From an uncultured Flavobacteriales bacterium (GTDB taxonomy: Bacteria; Bacteroidota; Bacteroidia; Flavobacteriales; Crocinitomicaceae), in assembly GCA_946478775.1 (NCBI GenBank), contig CAMLDR010000036.1, positions 1 to 27,182 on the forward strand: a stretch of DNA of 27,182 nucleotides, read 5' to 3'. Shown piece by piece: positions 14,641 to 22,479 of this stretch. Position numbers and translations under genes: made by a program. Every line of letters begins with the position of its first letter. The stretch's first letter is position 1. The notes below the pieces were generated by a model. The model saw only the letters and a list, made by a program, of their open reading frames with translations. It was not told the origin of the DNA and searched no databases.

Positions 14641-17600
14641 TTATCTGACAAGTGTTACAAACCCGGCCTTTTGGATGGGATTGTTGTCTTTCAAGATTCC
14701 ATTCAGTTTATAGAAATAAACTCCCTCGCTGCATGGATCGCCACCTTGTGTTTTTCCGTCCCAGAAAAGGGTTCCTGTAACGTTTTTACCTTCGTGGACA
14801 ACATTTCCCCATCGGTTTATAATAACGATGTCAAATGACTTGAAAATGTCAAATTTGAAAGAGAAGTTCTCATTTGTTCCATCGCCGTTTGGAGTAATGA
14901 TATTCGGCATTTCAAAATCTCCTACAACGATGATTATTTCCGTGTAGGTATCAAAACATCCGTTCGGATCCTCTACCGTCAGGGTAATCGTGTAAGATCC
15001 CGGGGTATAATAATTCGTATAGATGGAAGCGCCTGAATTATTGATTACCTGTGGATTTGGACTCATATCCCATGTCCAGGTCAAAATCCCGTTTACGCTC
15101 GTGGATTGGTCATCTATTTCAACGGTTGTACCTAAATCAATCAATGGTGGATTTACCTCAAAAAAAGCATTCAATCCGATGTCCGGAATAGTGATAGGAT
15201 TCATCGGATAAATGACCTCGCAATTATTGCTGTCAGTAACCGTCAATGTTGGATTGTAGGTAGTTACGTCTTGGTACGTATGCGAAAAGCTGGTTGAATC
15301 ATTTACCGTAGACCCATCTCCCAGGTTCCAAATGATCGTTTCCAGGAAACTGGTTGCCCCGATCGTGAAATCAACATCCTGGCCGCAGCCGCCCAGGTTT
15401 TGTGTCCAGGAAGGATTGGCAACCGGTCCGAAGATGGTCAGGTAGTCAATATAAGTTGTATCGGATGTACAACCGAATTCATCCGTAATGGCTAAGGACA
15501 AACTGTACGTTCCGGGGAATACATAAGTATTGTTGGGATTTTCAAGCACGGAAGTTTTCCCGTCCCCAAAGATCCAGCTGTAATTGGCAATAGCACCGTA
15601 AGACAAAGAAGCATCCGTCAAAGAAGCAAAAACGGGCGGACATAAATAATCACCGTTCGCATTGGTTGCAGCTCCACTAAACGAATACTGGGGAATTGCA
15701 ACGGGAGTTGAAATCGTGAGGATTTTCGACAAGGTATCCTTGCATCCGTTTCCGTCCGTTACGATTAAAACATAACCATGCGTAAAACTGGATGTGGAAT
15801 TGTTTAAACTTTCATTGTAAGCATACGCATAATCGATTCCTGTAGTGACTTGTGATCCGTCAACAATCCATTGATAGCTTAATGGCGCCAAACCGGAAGA
15901 TGCATTCACAGTACTCACATTTTCCTGGTTACAAACCACGGAATCAATCGTGAATACGGCCGTTGGTTTCGTGATCGACACAGAAGTGCTTGCAGGAGCT
16001 GATACACAGCCAAATTGGTCTGTAGCCACCAGGGTTGCCGTAAAGTTTCCTTCCGTGTTGTAAGTATGGTTTACTGTTGTTCCAACGTTTGTTGTGGTTT
16101 GCGTGGTGCCGTTATCGTTAAATGTAAACAGGAACGATGCCAGATTCACCCCGTTATTTTGCAGGGTCGAGCCATTGGTGAACGTGACCACAAAAGGAGC
16201 ACAGCCGGCATTGTCATTGGGAGTTAGTTGAGCGGAAGGCAAATCCAATGCTACCATCGGACTGAATGTTTCGTTGTCTGCACAGCCCACACTGTTTGTT
16301 GCCGTTAAAGTGATTGCAAAAGTTCCGAAGCCCGGATAAGCATAGCTTGGATTGGCACCCGAAACCGTTTGTCCGTTACCCATGTTCCAGGAATAGGTTC
16401 CGAAAGGATGAGAAGAAGTGGAATTCTGCTGCATGGAAAAACTGGAATTCACACAGATACTGTCATTTGCGATCCCGGTAATTCCGGCTGTGGTAGTGGA
16501 AATATGAATGGTTTGAGTAGTACTGTCCTCACACCCGGTAGTGAAATTGTAAATAACCTGCTTGATGGTATAAGTACCATATGTGAGGTAATTGTGTGAA
16601 GTTGTTCCTAAATCAGCATCATCGAAAACAGGATCGTCGAATGTGGTTGTTGTCCCGTCTCCCCAGCGCCAGATCATTAAACAATCATCCGGAAGTGCTC
16701 CGATAATAGCCTGGTCGTTTACAACCACATTTACAGGCAAACTAGCCGGATTGCAATACAAGGTTTGAGCGGGTTGGAATCGACTGATCGGTGCTTTGAT
16801 GTATACTGCATCGGTCATGACCAGTGTATCGCTGCATCCTCTGAAAGTTACAATCAGTGTCACATCGAAATAACCGGTATCTGATGAGTAAGAATAATCC
16901 GGGTTTTCAAGATTTGAAGTGCCTCCGTCCCCAAAATCCCAATGGTAAGTTACCTCATCGGAAGTATGCGGGGTCAATACCACGGATTCATTCTGAAAAT
17001 GAATGGACCTTTTAGCACATTCAGGCGATGCATCCAGTGTGAAGGCCACTAAATCTACTTTACCTACTTCAATGTAAGCCGGAATGGTTACGGTTCCCTG
17101 ACATCCTGTTTGAGTGGTAATGGTGAGTGAAACATCGTAAACTCCCAGGTTATAGATATGAGCAGGAGGGTTTTGTCCGTTAAAAGTGGTTCCGTCTCCA
17201 AAAGTCCATAACCAGTTAGTAATTGGAATACTCGCGGACGAGGTGTCTATAAATGTAACGGTCAACGGATCACATCCTGCGGTATCCGTGCTGGTGAAAC
17301 CTGCAAGCGGCGGTGTTAAAGTAACTGCATTTAAGCTTACAGATCCAGGGCACCCGTTGGCACCTGTCATGGTTAATGTCACGTTGTATGTTCCGTTGTT
17401 TTGGTAAGTATGTACCGGTGGAGTTTGTCCGTTGAAAGTGGTTCCGTCTCCGAAAGTCCATACAAAGTTTGATCCGGCCGGGCTTGTATTTGTAAAAGTA
17501 ACACCTTGGGGAGCGCAGCCTGTTGTTGGATTTGCAGTGAATGAAGGAACCGGAGTAGGTAAGATCGTGATTTGTTTCGTAGTTGCTCCCGAACATCCCA

Positions 17601-18357
17601 AACCGGTGTTTTGAGCTGTCAGACCAATGGTATATGTTCCGGGTGTAGAATAAACAACGGTATTGTTCTGAGCAGTAGAACTGGCTGGTGAACCTCCCGG
17701 AAAAGTCCAGCTCCACGAATTGGATCCAACCGTGGAATTGTTGGTAATACTGACCGGAGTATTTTGACATGCAGTTGCAGGAGCTGTAATTCCTGCCTGA
17801 AAATTGGAAATAACGATCGGTTTGATCATCGTATCCTTACATCCGAAACTATTGGTGGCAATCAGTGTCACGTTATATGTCCCTGCAGTAGTGTAGTTGA
17901 CCGCAGCCGGATTTTGCAAAGTCGAGGTTTGGCTGTTCCCGAAATTCCAATTGTAAGAAACGGCTCCCGTAGTGGTATTTCCAAAAGTTACGCTTACCGG
18001 AAGACTGCAGCCGTTTGCTGTAGTAGTGAAGTTTGGAACAGGTTTCGGATTTACTTTTACGTATGCCGACTTTAGTTCAAAATCTGCCTGACCATTTGAA
18101 GCCTGTACGGTTAAGGTTACGGTATACGTTCCCGGGGCACTGTATACGTGACTGGGGTTTTGTAACGTAGACGCATTCCCGTCCCCGAAATCCCAGGACC
18201 ACGAAGTGATAGGTGAACTACCTGCCGTTGATTGGTTGGTGAATTGGATGCTTTGCTCCAGGCAAACAATCAATGGTGATGCAGTAAATTGTGCGGTCGG
18301 TGGTGTTTGAGAGAATCCACAAGTGGAAATCAATAGGCATAAGAGTAGTAAACGCAT
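14641..18357 (-). CDS. Giant PKD-repeat surface protein with T9SS type B sorting domain, 1238 aa
   Basis: A signal peptide (about 1-17, MRLLLLCLLISTCGFSQ) leads into about 13 PKD-like Ig-fold repeats of roughly 80-100 residues. Each has the W.FGDG...NP.H.Y..PGTY.VTL core; typical repeats start near PTAQFTASP, PVPNFTTT, PVPSFTANP and PLAGFTSTD, and later copies are more divergent. Most carry a Cys pair, one early and one at the end (..GC), likely forming disulfides. The last 89 residues (from 1150, MPNIITPNGDG) are a gliding-motility-associated type B C-terminal domain with INRWGN and SEGVYFYKL motifs, so the protein is exported by type IX secretion and kept at, or released from, the surface. 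No enzymatic domain is visible; adhesion or a stalk role is inferred. It is monocistronic, with a terminator downstream and a palindrome-bearing promoter region upstream. Confidence 0.9.
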   Translation of the reverse strand: MRLLLLCLLISTCGFSQTPPTAQFTASPLIVCLEQSIQFTNQSTAGSSPITSWSWDFGDGNASTLQNPSHVYSAPGTYTVTLTVQASNGQADFELKSAYVKVNPKPVPNFTTTANGCSLPVSVTFGNTTTGAVSYNWNFGNSQTSTLQNPAAVNYTTAGTYNVTLIATNSFGCKDTMIKPIVISNFQAGITAPATACQNTPVSITNNSTVGSNSWSWTFPGGSPASSTAQNNTVVYSTPGTYTIGLTAQNTGLGCSGATTKQITILPTPVPSFTANPTTGCAPQGVTFTNTSPAGSNFVWTFGDGTTFNGQTPPVHTYQNNGTYNVTLTMTGANGCPGSVSLNAVTLTPPLAGFTSTDTAGCDPLTVTFIDTSSASIPITNWLWTFGDGTTFNGQNPPAHIYNLGVYDVSLTITTQTGCQGTVTIPAYIEVGKVDLVAFTLDASPECAKRSIHFQNESVVLTPHTSDEVTYHWDFGDGGTSNLENPDYSYSSDTGYFDVTLIVTFRGCSDTLVMTDAVYIKAPISRFQPAQTLYCNPASLPVNVVVNDQAIIGALPDDCLMIWRWGDGTTTTFDDPVFDDADLGTTSHNYLTYGTYTIKQVIYNFTTGCEDSTTQTIHISTTTAGITGIANDSICVNSSFSMQQNSTSSHPFGTYSWNMGNGQTVSGANPSYAYPGFGTFAITLTATNSVGCADNETFSPMVALDLPSAQLTPNDNAGCAPFVVTFTNGSTLQNNGVNLASFLFTFNDNGTTQTTTNVGTTVNHTYNTEGNFTATLVATDQFGCVSAPASTSVSITKPTAVFTIDSVVCNQENVSTVNASSGLAPLSYQWIVDGSQVTTGIDYAYAYNESLNNSTSSFTHGYVLIVTDGNGCKDTLSKILTISTPVAIPQYSFSGAATNANGDYLCPPVFASLTDASLSYGAIANYSWIFGDGKTSVLENPNNTYVFPGTYSLSLAITDEFGCTSDTTYIDYLTIFGPVANPSWTQNLGGCGQDVDFTIGATSFLETIIWNLGDGSTVNDSTSFSHTYQDVTTYNPTLTVTDSNNCEVIYPMNPITIPDIGLNAFFEVNPPLIDLGTTVEIDDQSTSVNGILTWTWDMSPNPQVINNSGASIYTNYYTPGSYTITLTVEDPNGCFDTYTEIIIVVGDFEMPNIITPNGDGTNENFSFKFDIFKSFDIVIINRWGNVVHEGKNVTGTLFWDGKTQGGDPCSEGVYFYKLNGILKDNNPIQKAGFVTLVR
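17172..17462 (-). repeat. Pair of 39-bp near-identical direct repeats inside the PKD gene
   Basis: Positions 17172-17210 and 17424-17462 differ at only two of 39 bases. The offset is 252 bp, exactly one 84-residue PKD unit, and both encode the FGDGTTFNGQ segment of neighbouring repeats. Other repeats in the gene are far less alike, so this pair was duplicated or gene-converted recently. Confidence 0.8.
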
Positions 18358-18375
18358 AATAGCATAGTTTCAGGG

Positions 18376-18391
18376 TTCACAAAATTGTGAA
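18376..18391 (-). promoter_or_regulatory. Operator-like inverted repeat at the PKD gene promoter
   Basis: On the minus strand TTCACAA-TT-TTGTGAA forms 7-bp perfect arms, 18 nt before the ATG at 18357. Its middle reads CAATTTTG, one base off the TAnnTTTG box, so a dimeric protein bound here would block or touch RNA polymerase. No TTG was found at the right distance upstream. Confidence 0.4.
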
Positions 18392-18463
18392 ATTAACGAT
18401 CTCGTGTTAATTTGTTAACAATTAGGCAATTAAACCGTTAATCTTCCAAGTAAAGATGCTAAA

Positions 18464-21130
18464 TTAATCCATAAGGTTGCTTGATAACCAGCGTTTCATT
18501 TCATTTAAATCGATCTTTTTTCTTGCAGAAATGTTATCTACCTGATCCAGAGTTACTTTCCCAAGTCCGAAATACTTAGAATCCGGATGCGCAAAGTACC
18601 AGCCCGAAACAGATGCTGCAGGCCACATGGCTAAGGTCTCGGTTAAGGAAACACCGCTGAGTTCTTCTGCGTTCAATAATTTGAACAGATTCGGTTTTTC
18701 TGTGTGGTCCGGACAGGCGGGATAACCCGGAGCCGGGCGTATTCCTTTGTATTGTTCCGCAATCAATGCGTCATTGTCGAGTGTTTCGTCAGTGGCATAC
18801 CCCCAGGTTTCACGTCTTACTTTTGCATGCAGGTATTCCGCAAAGGCTTCTGCAAAACGATCGGCGAGTGCTTTGATAAGAATGGAGTTGTAATCGTCGT
18901 GATCCGCTTCAAAACGGTTCACGTGCTCCTCAATTCCATGGCCCGCTGTAACTACGAAAGCTCCGATGTAATCAATCATTCCGCTGTCTTTTGGAGCAAT
19001 GAAGTCCGCCAGGGAAAGATTGGGTTGCCCGGCAGTTTTCTTTGTTTGCTGACGTAAAGAATGCTGAATTCCCAATACGGAAGTTCGCTGTTCATCGGAA
19101 TAGATCTCGATATCGTCGTCGATGCTGTTTGCGGGGAAAACGCCGAATGCTGCTTTGGCAGTCAGCCATTTTTCATCCACGATCTGTTTCAGCATGGCCT
19201 GTGCATCTTCATAAAGCTGGGTAGCTTCTTTTCCAACCACCTCATCTTTTAAAATGCGCGGGAACTTTCCGTGCAATTCCCAGGTTTGGAAGAAAGGAGT
19301 CCAGTCGATATAAGGAACAAGTAGTGCCAAATCCTGTTGTTCAATGACCTGAACTCCCAATTGATTTGGTTTTTTGATAGTATCTGAATTGAATTCCAGT
19401 ACCAATTTATTCTTTAAGGCGTCGGCATAGCTCAATACCTGTTTTGCTCCCCGGTGTTTTTCATGATGTTCACGCACACGGGCATAATCTGCCTTCAAGT
19501 CTTTTACAAACTGCTCTTTTTTGTGACCCAGCAATTGTTCCACAACAGTTACGGAGCGCGAAGCATCCAATACGTGAACGGTTTGGCCTTTGTGATAGTT
19601 TTGTTCGATTTTAACTGCTGTATGCACTTTGGAAGTGGTTGCCCCGCCAATCAATAACGGAATGGAAAGGTTTGCACGCTCCATTTCTTTTGCCACATGG
19701 ACCATTTCATCCAATGAAGGCGTAATCAATCCGCTTAAGCCGATGATATGGGCCTCTTCATCAATGGCTGCCTGGATAATCCTTTCAGCCGAAACCATGA
19801 CTCCCAGATCTACGATTTCATAATTGTTGCAGCTGAGTACAACCGAAACAATGTTCTTTCCAATATCATGTACATCTCCTTTTACGGTGGCCATGATCAC
19901 TTTTCCTGCAGAACTGGATTTCCCGTCTTTTTCAGCATCGATAAACGGCAGCAGGTAAGCCACGGCTTTTTTCATGACACGGGCAGATTTCACAACCTGC
20001 GGCAGGAACATTTTTCCGCTTCCGAATAAATCCCCCACGATATTCATACCATCCATCAATGGACCTTCGATAACCATGATCGGTCTGGGGAACTGATGTC
20101 TGCATTCTTCTACATCTTCGTCAATGAAATCTACGATCCCTTTTACCAAGGCATGCGCTAAACGTTCATTAACCGGAGCATTTCTCCATTCCTGGGAAAC
20201 CTCTTTCTTTTTGTCTTCTCCTTTGAAACTTTCCGCAAAATCCAAGAGGCGTTCCGTGGCGTCATCTCTCCTGTTTAGAAGAACGTCTTCCACGCGCTCC
20301 AGCAATTGCTTATCAATGTCATCGTAAACTTCCAGCATGGATGGGTTCACGATTCCCATATCCATTCCGTGCTTAATGGCGTGGTAGAGGAAAGCCGAAT
20401 GCATGGCTTCACGCACCGGGTTATTCCCGCGGAACGAGAAAGAAACGTTTGAAACTCCGCCGGAAACATGTGCTCCTGGAAGATTTTCACGAATCCATTT
20501 GGTTGCCCGGAAAAAATCCAGGGCATTGTTATTGTGTTCCTCCATTCCCGTTGCAACGGGGAAGATATTCGGGTCGAAAATAATGTCTTCGGGAGCAAAT
20601 TTGACGATGTCTACCAGGATGCGGTAAGAGCGCTCACAAATTTCAAGGCGTCTTTCGTAGCTGTCTGCCTGACCTTTTTCATCAAAAGCCATGACTACGG
20701 TAGCTGCACCGTAACGCCGGATCAGTTTTGCCTGGCGGATGAAGTTTTCTTCACCTTCCTTCAATGAGATGGAATTTACAATTCCTTTTCCCTGGATGCA
20801 TTGCAATCCGGCTTCGATGATTTCCCATTTGGAACTGTCGACCATGATCGGAACACTGGAAATATCGGGTTCAGCAGCAATCAGGTTCAGGAATTTCACC
20901 ATGGCTTCTTTTCCATCGATCATCCCTTCGTCCATGTTGATGTCGATCACCTGTGCGCCACCTTCTACTTGTTCACGTGCCACAGACAAGGCTGCTTCGT
21001 AATCGTTGTCCTTGATCATTCGAAGGAAAGCACGCGATCCGGTTACGTTGGTGCGTTCCCCGATGTTGGTGAAGTTACTTTCAGGTGTGATGGTAATGGC
21101 TTCTAAGCCCGATAATCGTAAGAATTTCAT
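18464..21130 (-). CDS. metH: Methionine synthase, pterin/cobalamin/reactivation modules (split MetH, second gene)
   Basis: This 888-residue polypeptide is the C-terminal three-quarters of cobalamin-dependent methionine synthase. It has a methyltetrahydrofolate-binding TIM barrel (about 15-290, with [11 protein letters not shown] at 22-32 and a [10 protein letters not shown] motif at 186-195), a cap (about 320-405), a cobalamin Rossmann domain with DVHDIGKN (419-426, H421 being the lower axial ligand) and LIGGATTS (493-500), and a SAM-dependent reactivation domain with [12 protein letters not shown] (798-809). It transfers methyl from methyl-folate through cobalamin to homocysteine held by the partner subunit. 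Its ATG overlaps the upstream gene's stop by 4 nt (ATGA), so the halves are coupled and made together under the SAM-I riboswitch. Splitting here, between homocysteine and folate modules, is known in Bacteroidota. No flavodoxin reductase gene is nearby. Confidence 0.95.
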   Translation of the reverse strand: MKFLRLSGLEAITITPESNFTNIGERTNVTGSRAFLRMIKDNDYEAALSVAREQVEGGAQVIDINMDEGMIDGKEAMVKFLNLIAAEPDISSVPIMVDSSKWEIIEAGLQCIQGKGIVNSISLKEGEENFIRQAKLIRRYGAATVVMAFDEKGQADSYERRLEICERSYRILVDIVKFAPEDIIFDPNIFPVATGMEEHNNNALDFFRATKWIRENLPGAHVSGGVSNVSFSFRGNNPVREAMHSAFLYHAIKHGMDMGIVNPSMLEVYDDIDKQLLERVEDVLLNRRDDATERLLDFAESFKGEDKKKEVSQEWRNAPVNERLAHALVKGIVDFIDEDVEECRHQFPRPIMVIEGPLMDGMNIVGDLFGSGKMFLPQVVKSARVMKKAVAYLLPFIDAEKDGKSSSAGKVIMATVKGDVHDIGKNIVSVVLSCNNYEIVDLGVMVSAERIIQAAIDEEAHIIGLSGLITPSLDEMVHVAKEMERANLSIPLLIGGATTSKVHTAVKIEQNYHKGQTVHVLDASRSVTVVEQLLGHKKEQFVKDLKADYARVREHHEKHRGAKQVLSYADALKNKLVLEFNSDTIKKPNQLGVQVIEQQDLALLVPYIDWTPFFQTWELHGKFPRILKDEVVGKEATQLYEDAQAMLKQIVDEKWLTAKAAFGVFPANSIDDDIEIYSDEQRTSVLGIQHSLRQQTKKTAGQPNLSLADFIAPKDSGMIDYIGAFVVTAGHGIEEHVNRFEADHDDYNSILIKALADRFAEAFAEYLHAKVRRETWGYATDETLDNDALIAEQYKGIRPAPGYPACPDHTEKPNLFKLLNAEELSGVSLTETLAMWPAASVSGWYFAHPDSKYFGLGKVTLDQVDNISARKKIDLNEMKRWLSSNLMD

Positions 21131-22134
21131 GCGTTTGCTGTTTCGCTGATTTTTCGTGGTGAGTATTTAGCTGCAATTTCAGCCATTGTGCGAATATGAT
21201 CGGGAGTTGTTCCGCAGCAGCCGCCAATGATATTGATCAGGCCTTCCTGCAGGAATTCTTCAATTTGAGCTCCCATCATTTCAGGAGTTTCATCGTATTG
21301 ACCAAACTCATTTGGTAGACCTGCATTGGGGTGAGCGCTGATCGCAAATGGTGCCTGGTTTGACAAAACCTGCAAGTAAGGTCTCATGGCATCTGCACCC
21401 AAAGCACAGTTCAAACCGATGCTTAAAAGCGGCATATGAGAAACGGAAACTAAAAATGCTTCTGTTGTTTGACCGGTTAAAGTGCGCCCGCTTTGATCGG
21501 TAATAGTACCGGAAATCATGATCGGGATCTGAATTCCGCGTTCTTCGCTCAATTCATCAATGGCAAACATCGCCGCTTTTGAGTTCAGGGTATCGGTGAT
21601 TGTTTCCACCAACAGGAAATCTGCTCCGCCATCCATTAATCCGGTTGCCTGCTCTTTAAATGCAACTACCAGTTCATTGAAGGTAATTGCTCTGAACCCG
21701 GGATCATTTACATCGGGGGACATGGATGCCAGTTTTGTTGTTGGTCCCATAGAACCGGCTACAAATCTCGGTTTATCCGGATTTTTGGCAGTAAACTCAT
21801 CACATACTTCACGGGCAATTTTCGCACCGTGGTAGTTGATATCGTAAACCGCATGTTCCAAATGGTAATCTGCCTGGGCAACAGTCGTTCCACCAAAAGT
21901 ATTGGTTTCAAGAATGTCGGCTCCGGCCTCTAAATAGTGTGCGTGGATTTCTTTGATAACATCCGGACGTGTTAGGACCAAAAGGTCATTATCACCCTTT
22001 AATTTATGCGGATGATCTTCAAACCATCCTTTACGGAAGTCCTCTTCATCCAGGTTATAGCGTTGGATCATGGTTCCCATAGCTCCGTCGAGAATGAGAA
22101 TACGTTCTTTTAGTAATTGCTTGATGTCTTTCAT
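21127..22134 (-). CDS. metH: Homocysteine S-methyltransferase module of split methionine synthase
   Basis: The 335-residue product is the N-terminal zinc-dependent homocysteine-binding barrel of MetH. It shows [11 protein letters not shown] (14-24), ETNTFGGT (76-83), GSMGPT (127-132) and the three zinc thiolates: C243 in [10 protein letters not shown] and C306/C307 in [10 protein letters not shown]. Homocysteine bound to the zinc receives the methyl group from the cobalamin subunit encoded by the next gene, with which it overlaps by 4 nt. The frame extends 35 codons upstream, but those codons run into the SAM riboswitch; ATG 22134 begins the conserved [13 protein letters not shown] region and is chosen. 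The gene is first in the transcript and so directly under riboswitch control. Confidence 0.95.
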   Translation of the reverse strand: MKDIKQLLKERILILDGAMGTMIQRYNLDEEDFRKGWFEDHPHKLKGDNDLLVLTRPDVIKEIHAHYLEAGADILETNTFGGTTVAQADYHLEHAVYDINYHGAKIAREVCDEFTAKNPDKPRFVAGSMGPTTKLASMSPDVNDPGFRAITFNELVVAFKEQATGLMDGGADFLLVETITDTLNSKAAMFAIDELSEERGIQIPIMISGTITDQSGRTLTGQTTEAFLVSVSHMPLLSIGLNCALGADAMRPYLQVLSNQAPFAISAHPNAGLPNEFGQYDETPEMMGAQIEEFLQEGLINIIGGCCGTTPDHIRTMAEIAAKYSPRKISETANA

Positions 22135-22196
22135 AACTTCATTTATGCTTTGCAAACTATGAAGTAGGGGAAGTAGTAAAAAAATACTACTGTTAT

Positions 22197-22308
22197 ACTT
22201 ATCTCTTCCCGACAGAATCGTCGGGATCGGATTTGGCACCTTTTCGCTTTAAAAACGGCAGGTTGCCAAGGTTTCACAGGGCCAGTCCCTCCACCTTTCT
22301 TCATAAGT
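22197..22308 (-). promoter_or_regulatory. SAM-I (S-box) riboswitch upstream of split metH
   Basis: Read on the minus strand, the leader carries the S-box core in order: P1 5' strand ACTTAT (22303-22308), the GGTGGAGGGACTGGCCC block, TGAAACCTTGGCAACC, then AAGGTGCCAAATCC, a P4 hairpin CCCGACGATTCTGTCGGG, and the P1 3' strand ATAAGT (22197-22202). Helix P1 pairs perfectly over six bases. The class binds S-adenosylmethionine and lowers expression of methionine genes when SAM is plentiful, which matches the two metH genes downstream. The aptamer ends 62 nt before the ATG at 22134. That gap holds a 7-bp hairpin (22172-22191) but no terminator with a U-tail, so the switching mechanism is unclear. 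Confidence 0.93.
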
Positions 22309-22326
22309 TATATCAAAGATCTGGCG

Positions 22327-22334
22327 CAAAGATA
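22327..22334 (-). promoter_or_regulatory. -7 box of the riboswitch-metH transcript
   Basis: TATCTTTG on the minus strand is a perfect TAnnTTTG box, placing the start of transcription about a dozen bases before riboswitch helix P1. The triplet 19 nt upstream is TTT instead of TTG. Confidence 0.55.
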
Positions 22335-22371
22335 AGGACAAGATTTGACTTTGAAAAGGAATTGGATGAAA

Positions 22372-22423
22372 TTTGACGGAAACACGATGTATGAAAATTT
22401 GACAGAAACGCGATGTATGAAAA
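22372..22423. repeat. Two tandem 26-bp repeats
   Basis: Two adjacent 26-bp units, 22372-22397 and 22398-22423, differ at two bases. Each holds a (C/A)GCGATG- or ACGATG-like core, and the following 20 bases (from 22425) look like a third, diverged copy that merges with the palindrome at 22427-22454. The patch lies between metH and the DUF5686 gene. Confidence 0.8.
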
Positions 22424-22426
22424 ATT

Positions 22427-22454
22427 GTAGGGACGCGATGCATCACGTCCCTAC
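22427..22454 (-). terminator. REP-like 28-nt hairpin acting as terminator of the DUF5686 gene
   Basis: GTAGGGACGCGATG and CATCACGTCCCTAC form a 28-nt palindrome with one imperfect pair. Read on the minus strand it is followed by AATTTTTC, so it has the form of an intrinsic terminator 26 nt after the stop of the gene ending at 22480. Such TAGGGACGCGATGCATCGCGTCCCTA elements are dispersed repeats in many bacteria, from memory. Confidence 0.65.
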
Positions 22455-22479
22455 TTGTCAATACGTTGTATTTCGCCTT

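Noticed and set aside
17270..17770. 166-residue alternative frame inside the PKD gene
   Set aside because: It is on the same strand in another frame of a gene with clear PKD repeats, and its sequence has no recognisable domain.
22372..22454. CRISPR-like short repeats
   Set aside because: The units are directly adjacent with no unique spacers, there are only two to three, and no cas gene is present.
22249..22461. 70-residue minus-strand frame over the riboswitch and repeats
   Set aside because: It runs across the tandem repeats and the SAM-I aptamer, whose conservation is at RNA level; the apparent repeated peptide is only the translated repeat DNA.
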